Assembly: GCF_900187025.1 (NCBI RefSeq)
Contig: NZ_LT906478.1
Span: forward strand, 1,410,001-1,474,000
Length of the DNA: 64,000 nt
DNA from: Listeria ivanovii subsp. ivanovii
GTDB lineage: Bacteria > Bacillota > Bacilli > Lactobacillales > Listeriaceae
Direction: 5' to 3'
The translations under genes and the position numbers were made by a program. Below, piece after piece: positions 26,697 to 35,600 of this stretch. Numbering within the stretch: position 1 is the first letter of the stretch; each line of letters opens with the position of its first letter. Under the pieces are notes generated by a model. It did not search any database. It saw only the letters and a program-made list of their open reading frames with translations, and was not told the DNA's origin.

Positions 26697-28043
26697 TTAT
26701 AATGACGTTAAAGTATAAAATAATAAATAAATATTCAAAACAGCGATAAAAATTGCTACGGCCCAAGAAATAATTTTTAACCAAGGCGGATTAACAAAAT
26801 CTCCCATTTTCCGTTTATCACTCGTAAACATAACTAGTGGAATGACAGCAAAAGATAATTGCATTGAGAGAATAACTTGACTAAAAATCAAAAGTTCATT
26901 AATTCCATTTGCTCCGTATAGTGCAGTAATAATAACGGCCGGAACAATTGCTAAGAAACGAGTTAGCAATCGTCGTACTACTGGTTTTAAACGGATATTT
27001 AAGAAACCTTCCATAACAATCTGGCCAGCTAGTGTCCCTGTTAAGGTTGAGTTTTGACCAGAAGCTAATAAAGCAACTGCAAAAACTGTACTCGCAATGC
27101 TACTTCCAAGTGTAGGATTTAATAACTTATAAGCATCTTCAATTCCAGCTACATTATTTTGTCCGGTTGTATAAAATGCTGCTGCTGCTAAAATTAAAAT
27201 GGAAGCATTAATTAATAAAGCAATAGTTAATGAAAAAGTAGAATCAATAAAAGAAAAACGAATGGCTTCCTTCTTTCCTTCTTTGGTTCTAGCATATTGC
27301 CTTGTTTGAACAATCGATGAGTGCAAATATAAATTATGTGGCATTACTGTTGCTCCAAGAATTCCAAGTGCGATATAAAGCATCGCAGGATTGGTTACAA
27401 TTTCCGCTTGGGGAATAAATCCTTTGGCAATGGCTTGTACATCAGGATGCGACATCACCATTTCTGCTCCGAAACAAACAAGTATTGTAACCATTAGAGT
27501 AATAACGATAACTTCTATGTAACGGAAACCTTTGTGTTGCAGGAAGAGCACAAGAAATATGTCAAGAGCGGTAATGCAAACACCCCAGATTAACGGAATA
27601 CCAAATAGCAGATTAAGGGCAATTGCACTTCCAATTACTTCTGCAATATCTGTTGCAATAATGGCTAATTCAGCTAAAATCCACAAGACAAATCCAAATG
27701 GTTTGGAAAAACTGTCGCTAGAAGCTTGGGCCAAGTCGCGACCAGTAACAATTCCCAATTTGGATGCGAGTGATTGTAATAAAACAGCTAAAATATTAGA
27801 AATTAAAATAACAGAAAGTAAAGTGTAACCAAATTCAGATCCTCCGGCGATAGAGGTTGCCCAATTCCCTGGATCAACATAGCCAACTGCGATGAGTGCT
27901 CCCGGTCCCATAAATGCCAGTAATTTCCGGAAAAACTTCGCATCTTTTGGAATTGCTACGGAATTATTTACCTCGCTTAAACTGGGAGCATTCTGTGCTT
28001 TTCTCCAGCTTTCTTTTGTACGTTCTGCTTTCTCCTTTTTCAT
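26697..28043 (-). CDS. mntH: Nramp-family manganese transporter MntH
   Basis: 448 residues from the ATG at 28041-28043, behind AGAAGG; an upstream in-frame extension to 28103 runs through the promoter and is rejected. The protein is a proton-coupled Mn2+ importer with 11 helices. The metal-binding DPGNWATSI (helix 1) and GATVMPHNLYLHSS (helix 6, ATVMPHN) motifs are intact, as is the cytoplasmic loop GQNSTLTGTLAGQIVMEG. It stands alone between bilE and opuC. A palindrome that may bind MntR overlaps its promoter. Confidence 0.93.
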   Translation of the reverse strand: MKKEKAERTKESWRKAQNAPSLSEVNNSVAIPKDAKFFRKLLAFMGPGALIAVGYVDPGNWATSIAGGSEFGYTLLSVILISNILAVLLQSLASKLGIVTGRDLAQASSDSFSKPFGFVLWILAELAIIATDIAEVIGSAIALNLLFGIPLIWGVCITALDIFLVLFLQHKGFRYIEVIVITLMVTILVCFGAEMVMSHPDVQAIAKGFIPQAEIVTNPAMLYIALGILGATVMPHNLYLHSSIVQTRQYARTKEGKKEAIRFSFIDSTFSLTIALLINASILILAAAAFYTTGQNNVAGIEDAYKLLNPTLGSSIASTVFAVALLASGQNSTLTGTLAGQIVMEGFLNIRLKPVVRRLLTRFLAIVPAVIITALYGANGINELLIFSQVILSMQLSFAVIPLVMFTSDKRKMGDFVNPPWLKIISWAVAIFIAVLNIYLLFYTLTSL

Positions 28044-28075
28044 GCTCCCTGACCTTCTTTCGTTTATGGTAAAAA

Positions 28076-28104
28076 GTTTACTACGGGAAACATTTTTTGC
28101 CAAA
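28076..28104 (-). promoter_or_regulatory. mntH promoter with candidate MntR operator
   Basis: On the minus strand TTGGCA and TAAACT are 17 bp apart. Between and over them lies the dyad GTTT-N8-AAAC (28076-28091), similar in spacing to MntR sites upstream of Bacillus mntH. Manganese-dependent repression is therefore likely but unproven. Confidence 0.45.
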
Positions 28105-28106
28105 CG

Positions 28107-28146
28107 AAAAACACAACCTTTTTTGGAAATAATAGGTTGTGTTTTT
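28107..28146 (-). terminator. Terminator of the opuC operon
   Basis: Arms AAAAACACAACCT and AGGTTGTGTTTTT are perfectly complementary (13 bp) around a 14-nt loop. It lies behind opuCD. Confidence 0.85.
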
Positions 28147-28154
28147 CTATCAGA

Positions 28155-28826
28155 CTATAGCGCTTCGGTAAGAGTTTTTCTTTTGTTCTTAACAGGATTT
28201 AATCTACGTTCCACCCAACCAAGTAATAAGTCAGCTAAAATAGCCATAACTGCGGTTGGGATTGCCCCAGCAAGGATAATCGCGGTTCCGTTAGTAGCGT
28301 TTGTACCACGGACGATGATGTCACCAAGTCCACCAGCCCCAACGAATGTCCCAATTGCTGCAACACCGATAGCAATAACTAAAGCATTCCGTATCCCTGC
28401 CATAATAACAGATAAAGCAAGTGGCATTTCGATTAAACGAAGAACTTGCCATTTCGTCATCCCCATTGCCTTGCCAGATTCAAGAAGTGCTCCATCGACG
28501 TTTCTAATGCCTGTATAGGTATTTTTTAATATTGGCAGTAAAGAGTAGAGGAATAAGGATAAAACGACTGTATTCGTCCCTAGACCCATGACAAGCATTA
28601 ATACAGCGAGCATTGCCAAGGCAGGAATCGTTTGGATAATATTAGCAGTTTGAATGACCCAACCAGCTAAACGTTTTTTCCTAGCAATATATACTCCGAG
28701 TGGTATCGCTACGATTGCTGCGAAAATAACTCCGTAAGCACTCATTAAGAAATGCCGCCAGAACTCTTCCATGACGTAACTTCCATTTGTTTGATAATAG
28801 TCAATTAATTGTTTTAATGTGTCCAT
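28155..28826 (-). CDS. opuCD: Glycine betaine/carnitine ABC permease OpuCD
   Basis: 223 residues with about five or six helices. The ATPase-contact loop ESGKAMGMTKWQVLRLIEMP and the family motif GGLGDIIVRG are present. It is the last gene of the four-gene opuC operon and pairs with OpuCB to form the membrane channel for carnitine and related osmolytes. Start ATG 28826 is 14 bp after the opuCC stop, with GGAGG upstream. Confidence 0.93.
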   Translation of the reverse strand: MDTLKQLIDYYQTNGSYVMEEFWRHFLMSAYGVIFAAIVAIPLGVYIARKKRLAGWVIQTANIIQTIPALAMLAVLMLVMGLGTNTVVLSLFLYSLLPILKNTYTGIRNVDGALLESGKAMGMTKWQVLRLIEMPLALSVIMAGIRNALVIAIGVAAIGTFVGAGGLGDIIVRGTNATNGTAIILAGAIPTAVMAILADLLLGWVERRLNPVKNKRKTLTEAL

Positions 28827-28840
28827 CTTTTGGCACCTCC

Positions 28841-29767
28841 TTAGTTATTACCTTCAAAGTAATTATTTTTTTCCAGGAACTCTTTTGCTACAATAGAAGG
28901 TTCTTTTAGTTCGCCATCTGCTGCGTAATTGAGTTTTTGCATTTGTTCTGTGGAAATTTTTCCTTTTAATTTGTTGATAGTTATTTTTAATTCAGGGTGT
29001 TTCTCCAAAATTTCATCTGTTGCAAGAGCAGAGGCATCATATGGTGGAAAGAATTTTTTATCATCTTCTAGTAACTTTAGATGATAAGTTGGTATACGGC
29101 CATCAGTGGAGTATCCGAGTGCCACATCCATTTGTTTGTTTTTAAGCGCGGTGTAAATCAAGCCAATTTGCATAGGGAAAATCTTTTTGAATTGGATATC
29201 ATAAGCTTCAGAAAAGGCTTTATAACCATCGCCTTCACGTTCCATCCAAGAATTATCTACCCCAGCAGTTAATTGATCTTCTACTTTTCGCATATCACTT
29301 ACTGTCGTTAAATTATATTTTTTTGCTGTATCTTGGCGAACCATAAACACATAAGTATTAGCAAAACCGTAAGAATCAAACCATGTCTGGTGGAAGCGTT
29401 CTTCAAAGCCTTTTTGGACAGCTGCTAGAGCTTTATCTGGGTCTTTGATTGCTTCTTCTCCAAGTGGTCCAACTAAATCTGTACCAGTGTATCTAGTGGC
29501 AGTAATATCTACATCTCCATTGAGCATTGCTTGGTGTTGAACGATGGTTGAACCTAAATTGTTAACTATTTCTACTTTTAGACCTGTATCATGTTCAATT
29601 AACTCTTTTAAAATGTTCGAAACAATTTGTGATTCAGTAGTGGCCATTGCGCCAATTCGAATCGTATCTTTGGAACCTCCTCCAAGTCCAGGTAAGGCAC
29701 AGCTTGATAAGAAGAGCGAACTAGTTAGTAGCAACACACTCATTAAAGCAATTAGTTTTTTCTTCAT
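28841..29767 (-). CDS. opuCC: Glycine betaine/carnitine-binding lipoprotein OpuCC
   Basis: 308 residues from the ATG at 29765-29767, which has GGGGGAG six nt upstream; a longer frame from 29794 overlaps opuCB and is rejected. The N terminus is a lipoprotein signal with lipobox LSSC (LLTSSLFLSSCALPG), so the mature protein is anchored by Cys in the outer leaflet. The rest is an OpuAC-type substrate-binding domain. It delivers carnitine/betaine to OpuCB/CD. Confidence 0.93.
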   Translation of the reverse strand: MKKKLIALMSVLLLTSSLFLSSCALPGLGGGSKDTIRIGAMATTESQIVSNILKELIEHDTGLKVEIVNNLGSTIVQHQAMLNGDVDITATRYTGTDLVGPLGEEAIKDPDKALAAVQKGFEERFHQTWFDSYGFANTYVFMVRQDTAKKYNLTTVSDMRKVEDQLTAGVDNSWMEREGDGYKAFSEAYDIQFKKIFPMQIGLIYTALKNKQMDVALGYSTDGRIPTYHLKLLEDDKKFFPPYDASALATDEILEKHPELKITINKLKGKISTEQMQKLNYAADGELKEPSIVAKEFLEKNNYFEGNN

Positions 29768-29768
29768 G

Positions 29769-30425
29769 TCATTCTCCCCCTTCCCGAGCTTCACGGATGG
29801 CTTTAGGAGTTAAGCGATACTCCAGTTTTCCAAGCGCGAATTCTACTACAAGGGCTAAAATGGTAACCGGTATTGCTCCGCCAAGAATTAAATCAGGACG
29901 GTATAAATTCAGACCGTTAAAAATAAAGTCACCTAGTCCGCCTGCTCCAATATACGATGCAAGTGTTGCCCAAGCAATAACATAGACTGCAGATAAGCGA
30001 ATCCCTGCCATAATAACGGAAATAGAGTTAGGAATTTCAACATTAACAATTAATTGCCAGTTTGTCATTCCCATACCTCTGCCAGATTCAATTAAATTTT
30101 TATCTACACCACGAACACCGATAAATGTATTACGTAAGATTGGTAACAGCGCATAGATAAATAACGCGATAATCGCAGGTAGCGTTCCTACTCCAAGAAA
30201 TGGAATAATAAATGCCAGAATTGCAAGAGAAGGCACTGTTTGAAGAACACTAACCACACCGATAACAAAATTTGCTCCCCTTGGCGATCTAGTTAACAAA
30301 ATCCCAGTTGGTACAGCTACTGCAATCCCTAAAATAACAGCAGATAAGGAGATGAATAAATGTTGCCATGTTTGAACAAGCAAGTTATGGCCGTTTTCTT
30401 GAAAAAAAGTAACAATAGCGTCCAT
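29769..30425 (-). CDS. opuCB: Glycine betaine/carnitine ABC permease OpuCB
   Basis: 218 residues, about five or six helices, contact loop [20 protein letters not shown] and family motif [12 protein letters not shown]. Its stop is 1 bp before opuCC and its start is 3 bp after opuCA, so translation is coupled through the operon. It is one of two permeases that form the osmolyte channel. Confidence 0.93.
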   Translation of the reverse strand: MDAIVTFFQENGHNLLVQTWQHLFISLSAVILGIAVAVPTGILLTRSPRGANFVIGVVSVLQTVPSLAILAFIIPFLGVGTLPAIIALFIYALLPILRNTFIGVRGVDKNLIESGRGMGMTNWQLIVNVEIPNSISVIMAGIRLSAVYVIAWATLASYIGAGGLGDFIFNGLNLYRPDLILGGAIPVTILALVVEFALGKLEYRLTPKAIREAREGGE

Positions 30426-30428
30426 AGC

Positions 30429-31622
30429 TTATCCCTCCTGCTTCGTTTCTGGTTCTGTCGTTTCGGAATCCGGTTGTTCCTCCTGATTTACTGATTCCGC
30501 GTCAAATGAACCCCAAATGGAATCATAGACAATGTCAACTAAACTAGCGCGTGTGACAATGCCGACTAATCGATTTTCTTTATCAACTACAGGAATATAT
30601 TTGTAACCACGTTTTAAGATCCGCTGAACTGTATCGCGAAGTAACGTATCCTCGTGGACATAAAAAACATTTTTCTCAAGAATGTCCATTACTGAAGTCG
30701 CTGTACGACGATTTAAATCAATTTGTTCTACATCAATAAATCCTTTTAGTACATTCCCTTCATCTACAACAAGCAATGTATCTACGCGTTTCTCTTTCAT
30801 GACTGTAATTGCAGCTTGCAAGGACTTGTCTGCTGTAATCGAAACTGGATTTGTATTCATAATTTGTGCTACTTGAGTTACATCCGGTTTTGCTTCAATT
30901 AAACGGTCTTTCCCAATAAAGTCTTCTACAAAGGAGTTAGCAGGATTACGTAAAATTTCATCTGGAGTATCAAATTGCACTATTTCCCCAGCTTTCATAA
31001 TTACGATACGATCAGCTAGTTTTATAGCTTCATCCATATCATGTGTAACAAAGATAATTGTTTTACCAAGTTCTTTTTGTAAATTTTTGAATTCTTCTTG
31101 CAATGAATCACGTGTAATTGGATCTAGTGCCCCAAATGGCTCATCCATCAAAATTAAGTTTTGTTCTGCCGCAAGTGCGCGAAGTACACCAATACGTTGT
31201 TGTTGTCCACCACTTAGTTCATATGGGTACCGATCTAAAAATTCTTCTGGTAAATCTACCAATTTAATTAATTCTTTTGCACGTTCTTGTTTTTTCTCTT
31301 CGGACCATTTAAGTAATTTTGGAACGAGGACGATATTTTCTCGAATCGTCATATGTGGCATCAAGCCAATTTGTTGAATCACGTAACCGATAGAACGACG
31401 TAATTTAACAGGATCTTCCGCCATGATATCTTTATCATTAATGAAAATTTTTCCTTCAGTTGGTTCAATAAGCCTATTAATCATCTTCATAGTTGTTGTT
31501 TTTCCACAACCACTTGGACCGATAAAACAAACAAATTCTCCTTTATCGATGCTCAGTGTCAGATCATTAACAGCTTTTTTGCCCCCTTTATAAGTCTTCG
31601 TTACGTGTTCGAATTTTAACAC
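30429..31622 (-). CDS. opuCA: Glycine betaine/carnitine ABC ATPase OpuCA
   Basis: 397 residues with a GTG start at 31620-31622, chosen because TGGAGGTG stands seven nt upstream; the longer frame from 31670 has no ribosome site. Walker [10 protein letters not shown], signature LSGGQQQRIG and Walker B LILMDEP are intact. Two CBS domains follow (about residues 255-310 and 315-375), which in this family sense ionic strength and gate transport. It is the first gene of opuC, the main carnitine importer in Listeria osmotic and cold stress. Confidence 0.94.
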   Translation of the reverse strand: MLKFEHVTKTYKGGKKAVNDLTLSIDKGEFVCFIGPSGCGKTTTMKMINRLIEPTEGKIFINDKDIMAEDPVKLRRSIGYVIQQIGLMPHMTIRENIVLVPKLLKWSEEKKQERAKELIKLVDLPEEFLDRYPYELSGGQQQRIGVLRALAAEQNLILMDEPFGALDPITRDSLQEEFKNLQKELGKTIIFVTHDMDEAIKLADRIVIMKAGEIVQFDTPDEILRNPANSFVEDFIGKDRLIEAKPDVTQVAQIMNTNPVSITADKSLQAAITVMKEKRVDTLLVVDEGNVLKGFIDVEQIDLNRRTATSVMDILEKNVFYVHEDTLLRDTVQRILKRGYKYIPVVDKENRLVGIVTRASLVDIVYDSIWGSFDAESVNQEEQPDSETTEPETKQEG

Positions 31623-31681
31623 GCTTATACACCTCCATTTTTTCTTTACCAATACCAAGAAATTTGGCAATCAATGAATCT

Positions 31682-31706
31682 TTTCCCTAACCATCGCGAT
31701 TGAAAC
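31682..31706 (-). promoter_or_regulatory. Sigma-B-type promoter of opuC
   Basis: On the minus strand GTTT (31703-31706) is followed after 15 bp by GGGAAA (31682-31687), close to the sigma-B consensus GTTT-N13-16-GGGWAW, about 60 bp before opuCA. The opuC operon of L. monocytogenes is a known sigma-B target, which supports the reading. Confidence 0.65.
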
Positions 31707-31889
31707 TTTAAAATACAAAAAAACAGCTTAAAAACAAGTGGTGCATTCAAACAGAAGTCGTTTACGAGTGGATTTCGTACTTGTGGCACGGGAAACATCG
31801 ATGCTAAACTTGTCTTCGTAAAAATGAGCATTGTAATTAAACTGCAATATAGTATTCCTCTATTATAACATACTTATTTTTTGCAAAAA

Positions 31890-31921
31890 AAAGGACTGCC
31901 AGCAAATATTAGCAGTCCTTT
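31890..31921 (-). terminator. Terminator of thiT
   Basis: Arms AAAGGACTGC and GCAGTCCTTT around a 12-nt loop, with eight T on the minus strand. Confidence 0.85.
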
Positions 31922-31924
31922 TCC

Positions 31925-32486
31925 TTATTTTGGTAAGAATAATTTTGGTGAAGTTTTTAATAAAATGGTAATAACAATGCCAGCAACAGCTACAGTAGCA
32001 AGACAAGTAGCTCCATTCATCACGAGGGAAAATAATTGTGCCCCCCAACCTTTAAAGGCATACGCACCCCAAAATAACACACCGGCAACATAATGCCAAA
32101 AATACCTAGCCACACCACCGATAATCATCGTTCCCCAAGCCCACTGAATAGCTTTTTTTAATTGTCCAGCTGCTAAATTGCTTCGAACTTGCTTACTGAA
32201 TACACCGCTAAAAGCAACAAAGCTAAAGGCGATAACATATTCAATCAATGCTTGAGACGGCATTAAAATATATGCTTTTCCTGTTAAAAAATGCAGTAAT
32301 CCCCATAATAATCCGGCAAATCCTGCAGCCCAGAAACCACGACGAATAGCAATCACGTACATTGGTATCATTCCTAGTGAAATCGAAAAACTTGATCCGA
32401 TGTCTAACGGGATAAAGCTCAGTACCATCGCAACAGCTGCAAAGATGGCGCACTCCAGTAAAATAATTAATCGTTTGTTCTGCATA
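31925..32486 (-). CDS. thiT: Energy-coupling-factor thiamine transporter, S component ThiT
   Basis: 187 residues from the ATG at 32484-32486 behind GAGGGGAG. Six helices with the ThiT signature: GSSFSISLGMIPMYVIAIRRGFWAA in the N-terminal half and the substrate-site region with aromatic residues ARYFWHYVAGVLFWG. ThiT binds thiamine and works with the shared EcfA/A'/T module, coded elsewhere. A TPP riboswitch lies directly upstream, which independently supports the substrate. Confidence 0.93.
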
Positions 32487-32561
32487 AAAAAATAAACTCC
32501 CCTCTTCTTTTTGGTCAAAAAACGTACCCCAGAAGAAAGCAGTTTCTAATGTTAGAAATGC

Positions 32562-32664
32562 AATCGCCACAATCCCTACGCTCGTATTAACGAACAGGTT
32601 CAAAGGGTCAGAATCCAAAAACATGCGGATTCAATCTCAGCTAAGAAGCCCCCCCCTGTGGTAA
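32562..32664 (-). promoter_or_regulatory. TPP riboswitch (THI box) controlling thiT
   Basis: The minus-strand leader holds the conserved cores GCTGAGAT and ACCCTTTGAACCTG, a closing AGCGTAGGGA, and the G-rich 5' strand before GCTTCTTAGCTGAGA. Downstream, TTTCTTCT could pair with AGAAGAGGGG at the ribosome site, so translational control is more likely than termination; there is no good terminator before thiT. Thiamine pyrophosphate binding would shut off uptake. Confidence 0.93.
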
Positions 32665-32733
32665 CGTCTATGAAATTATCGTACAACAATTATTATAGCA
32701 TGCGATAGTTTTTTGTAAAGAATTTTTTCTTTT

Positions 32734-33117
32734 TTAGTCATTAGCAGAAAATCTTACTGTATTTTGCGCTTTTTTAGAGAGTTTTCGAAAAATAAGTTGA
32801 TAACTGTTTTGAATTAAAGCAAATTCGGTTTCTGCTTCAACATCATATTGTTCATTAATAACAAGGGTAATCCAATGTTGTTTATTTAAGTGATAGCCTG
32901 GTTTAATATTACTATACTCCTCACGTAGTCTATCTATTCGCTCTGGCTGGCATTTCAAGCTGACATATAAATCACCATGATATAAATGAATCAAGGCAAA
33001 TATTTTACCACCTAGAGTTAAGGCATGTATTTTTTTGTCAAACGGAAATGTTTCTTTCGCACCTTGTAAAGTTAAGCAAATCGCAACTTTTTCTTGTAAA
33101 ATTGGTTGATAATCCAC
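32734..33117 (-). CDS. MmcQ/YjbR family protein
   Basis: 127 residues with the CyaY-like YjbR fold: KETFPFDKKIHALTLGGKIFALI at the start, VSLKCQPERIDRLREEY in the middle and the strongly conserved KPGYHLNKQHWITL. The family is often called a DNA-binding protein, but evidence is thin. It is a single gene between thiT and an ABC-F gene, divergent from the latter. Confidence 0.85.
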   Translation of the reverse strand: MDYQPILQEKVAICLTLQGAKETFPFDKKIHALTLGGKIFALIHLYHGDLYVSLKCQPERIDRLREEYSNIKPGYHLNKQHWITLVINEQYDVEAETEFALIQNSYQLIFRKLSKKAQNTVRFSAND

Positions 33118-33256
33118 CTGGCTTCCCTCCTTGTTTTAGTATTATAACATTTATTTATGCGTGTATGCTTTCTTTGCATCACTAACCATGTTAAAATAGT
33201 AGTAATTGTGCTTTTTCTGAAATTAAGAGAGAGTAACTTAGTATTGGAGGAAGAAA

Positions 33257-34858
33257 ATGTTAACTGTAAATAATGTCGGCTTACGCTACGGCGATAAAAA
33301 GCTATTTGAAGATGTTTCGATTAAATTTTTACCAGGAAACTGTTATGGTCTTATTGGAGCAAATGGTGCTGGTAAATCTACTTTCCTAAAAGTCCTTTCC
33401 GGCGAGCTTGATTCACAAAGTGGAAATGTGCATATTGGTTCAGGTGAGCGTCTAGCTGTCTTGCGTCAAGATCACTTCCAATATGATGAAGAATTAGTGT
33501 TGAATACGGTTATTATGGGACATGAACGTCTATATAAAATTATGGACGAAAAAAATGCCATTTACATGAAAGAAGATTTCAGTGATGCAGACGGTATTCG
33601 TGCTGCGGAACTCGAAGGCGAATTTGCGGAATTAAATGGTTGGGAAGCAGAATCCGATGCGGCGGTTTTACTAAATGGTTTAGGAATTTCTACTGACTTA
33701 CACGGCAAGTTAATGAAAGATTTAACTGGTGGAGAAAAAGTGAAAGTACTTCTTGCGCAAGCATTATTTGGTAAACCAGATATTCTACTTTTAGATGAAC
33801 CTACTAACCACTTGGACATTCGTGCTATTCACTGGTTAGAAGAATTTTTAATTAACTTTGATAATACTGTTATTGTCGTATCACATGACCGTCACTTCTT
33901 AAATAAAGTGTGTACGCATATTGCGGATCTTGATTTCAGCAAAATTAAGCTTTATGTTGGGAACTATGATTTCTGGTATGAATCCAGTCAATTAGCGCAA
34001 ACAATGATGGGCGATCGTAATAAGAAAAAAGAAGAAAAAATGAAAGAACTACAAGACTTTATTGCCCGGTTTAGTGCAAATGCTTCTAAATCAAAACAAG
34101 CAACAAGCCGTAAAAAAATGTTAGAAAAAATTACTTTAGAAGATATTCAACCTTCTAGTCGCCGTTATCCTTTCATTCAGTTCAAACCAGAACGAGAAGT
34201 TGGTAATGATCTTCTAACTGTAACTAACCTATCTAAAACAATTGATGGCGTTAAAGTTCTTGATGACCTTTCTTTCTCCATCAACCGCAATGATAAAGTT
34301 GCATTAGTTGGGGATGATGAAGTAGCGAAAACGGTGCTATTTCAAATCCTTGCTGGTGAAATGGAACCTGACTCGGGTAGTTATAAATGGGGCATTACAA
34401 CAAGCCAAAGTTACTTCCCGAAAGACAACTCCGAATTCTTTGAAGAAAATGATATGAGTCTTGTTGAATGGTTACGTCAATTTTCTCCAGAAGATGATAG
34501 TGAAGCTTTCCTTCGTGGATTCCTAGGTCGGATGTTGTTTAGTGGTGATGAGGTACTGAAAAAAGTTCGCGTCCTATCTGGTGGCGAAAAAGTTCGTTGT
34601 ATGTTATCGAAAATGATGCTTTCTGGTTCTAATGTACTTCTTCTAGATGAGCCTACCAACCACTTGGACTTAGAATCTATCACAGCGCTTAACAATGGTT
34701 TAGAAGCATTTAAAGGAGCAATCATCTTTGCTTCTCATGACCATCAGTTATTACAAACAATTGCTACACGTGTTATCAACTTATCAAAAGAACAATTCTA
34801 TAATAAAGAAATTTCTTATGATGAGTATTTAAAAGAAGTTATGAATGTAACGGAATAA
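33257..34858 (+). CDS. ABC-F family ATPase (YkpA/YbiT type)
   Basis: 533 residues, two ABC domains and no membrane part. The first domain has GANGAGKST, LTGGEKVKV and LLLDEPTNHLD. In the second, the Walker A region is degenerate (VGDDEVAKTVLF where GxNGxGKS/T is expected), while LSGGEKVR and LLLDEPTNHLD remain. The linker between them (about 245-300) is Lys-rich like the ribosome-inserting PtIM helix of ABC-F proteins. Such proteins act on the ribosome in translation or antibiotic protection rather than transport. Length and the second-site substitution match the Bacillus YkpA group. Start ATG 33257 follows GGAGG. Confidence 0.87.
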   Translation: MLTVNNVGLRYGDKKLFEDVSIKFLPGNCYGLIGANGAGKSTFLKVLSGELDSQSGNVHIGSGERLAVLRQDHFQYDEELVLNTVIMGHERLYKIMDEKNAIYMKEDFSDADGIRAAELEGEFAELNGWEAESDAAVLLNGLGISTDLHGKLMKDLTGGEKVKVLLAQALFGKPDILLLDEPTNHLDIRAIHWLEEFLINFDNTVIVVSHDRHFLNKVCTHIADLDFSKIKLYVGNYDFWYESSQLAQTMMGDRNKKKEEKMKELQDFIARFSANASKSKQATSRKKMLEKITLEDIQPSSRRYPFIQFKPEREVGNDLLTVTNLSKTIDGVKVLDDLSFSINRNDKVALVGDDEVAKTVLFQILAGEMEPDSGSYKWGITTSQSYFPKDNSEFFEENDMSLVEWLRQFSPEDDSEAFLRGFLGRMLFSGDEVLKKVRVLSGGEKVRCMLSKMMLSGSNVLLLDEPTNHLDLESITALNNGLEAFKGAIIFASHDHQLLQTIATRVINLSKEQFYNKEISYDEYLKEVMNVTE

Positions 34859-34865
34859 TTATCAA

Positions 34866-34904
34866 AAAGTCCTATCCCAGAATTTTGAGATAGGCTTTTT
34901 TTAT
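34866..34904 (+). terminator. Terminator after the ABC-F gene
   Basis: A-run plus CCTATC pairs with GATAGG plus seven T. It also overlaps the original stop codon of the convergent DUF4352-like gene at 34901-34903. Confidence 0.75.
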
Positions 34905-35548
34905 TTTAATTCAATTTTTCCTGTGTCTGTTGTAAGGGGTGTTGAGGAATCTTTTAAATAACTTAGAAAACTATATGAAATCCAAGTAATATCAGAAACT
35001 TTGTCTAATTTTTCTACTGGAAAAACAATTTTTCCTTTGACCGTTTCTCCTGGCTGAATATCTGTCTTCTCAAATTCAGATAGAACAGCATCTCAACCAT
35101 TAATCTCCATTTTGTTTGCTTCTAGTTGCCCTTGGTTTGGATAAGTCTCAAGTATTTTATCTGTATTATTGGTTATTTGTAAGGCTAACGTAATGCTACC
35201 AGGAACTGATTTCCCCTCAACCGTTGAATAGGTTTCTTTCTTTTCGACCGTGACGGAAGTAATTTTTTTCTTAAAATTATCTGCTGTATCTTCATAATTA
35301 ACTTGATAAGTTTTCGTTTCTTCGGCTGTTTGGTTTGACCCTGCGGAAGAATAATTAAACACATCATTTTGGACTTGTTGGTAATGTGTAAAACTAACAA
35401 TGATACCGATGATAGAACCAACTAATAACAGCATGCCAGCACTTGTTAAGATGGCGCCAATTTTCCGCTTAGCTGGGAAAAATAAAATCACGATACCTGC
35501 AATAAAAATGAAGAAAGCACATATTCCGGCAATAATCCAAATTTCCAT
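34901..35548 (-). pseudogene. DUF4352-like membrane protein interrupted by an in-frame stop
   Basis: The frame opens at ATG 35548 with AAAAGGAGC and encodes two membrane helices (about residues 3-23 and 32-52) and an extracellular beta domain. TGA at 35093-35095 stops it after 151 residues, at EING. The same frame then continues for 63 more codons without another stop (DAVLSEFEKTDIQPGETVKG, onward to TGKIELK), including the 'I.PGE...G..VF' strand typical of DUF4352 domains. The likely original codon is TGG (Trp). Ungapped continuation shows this is one gene of about 215 residues carrying a nonsense change. The function of the intact protein is unknown. Confidence 0.75.
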
Positions 35549-35600
35549 CTATTTTGCTCCTTTTATGCGAATTTCTCCCCCACTATACCATATTTGGCGA

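Noticed and set aside
32241..32624. 127-codon minus-strand frame across the TPP riboswitch and the thiT start
   Set aside because: It lies in another frame of thiT and the aptamer and has no ribosome site; the riboswitch explains the conservation.
35093..35095. TGA as selenocysteine or programmed read-through
   Set aside because: No SECIS-like hairpin is evident, Listeria is not known for Sec at this family, and TGG to TGA explains it simply.
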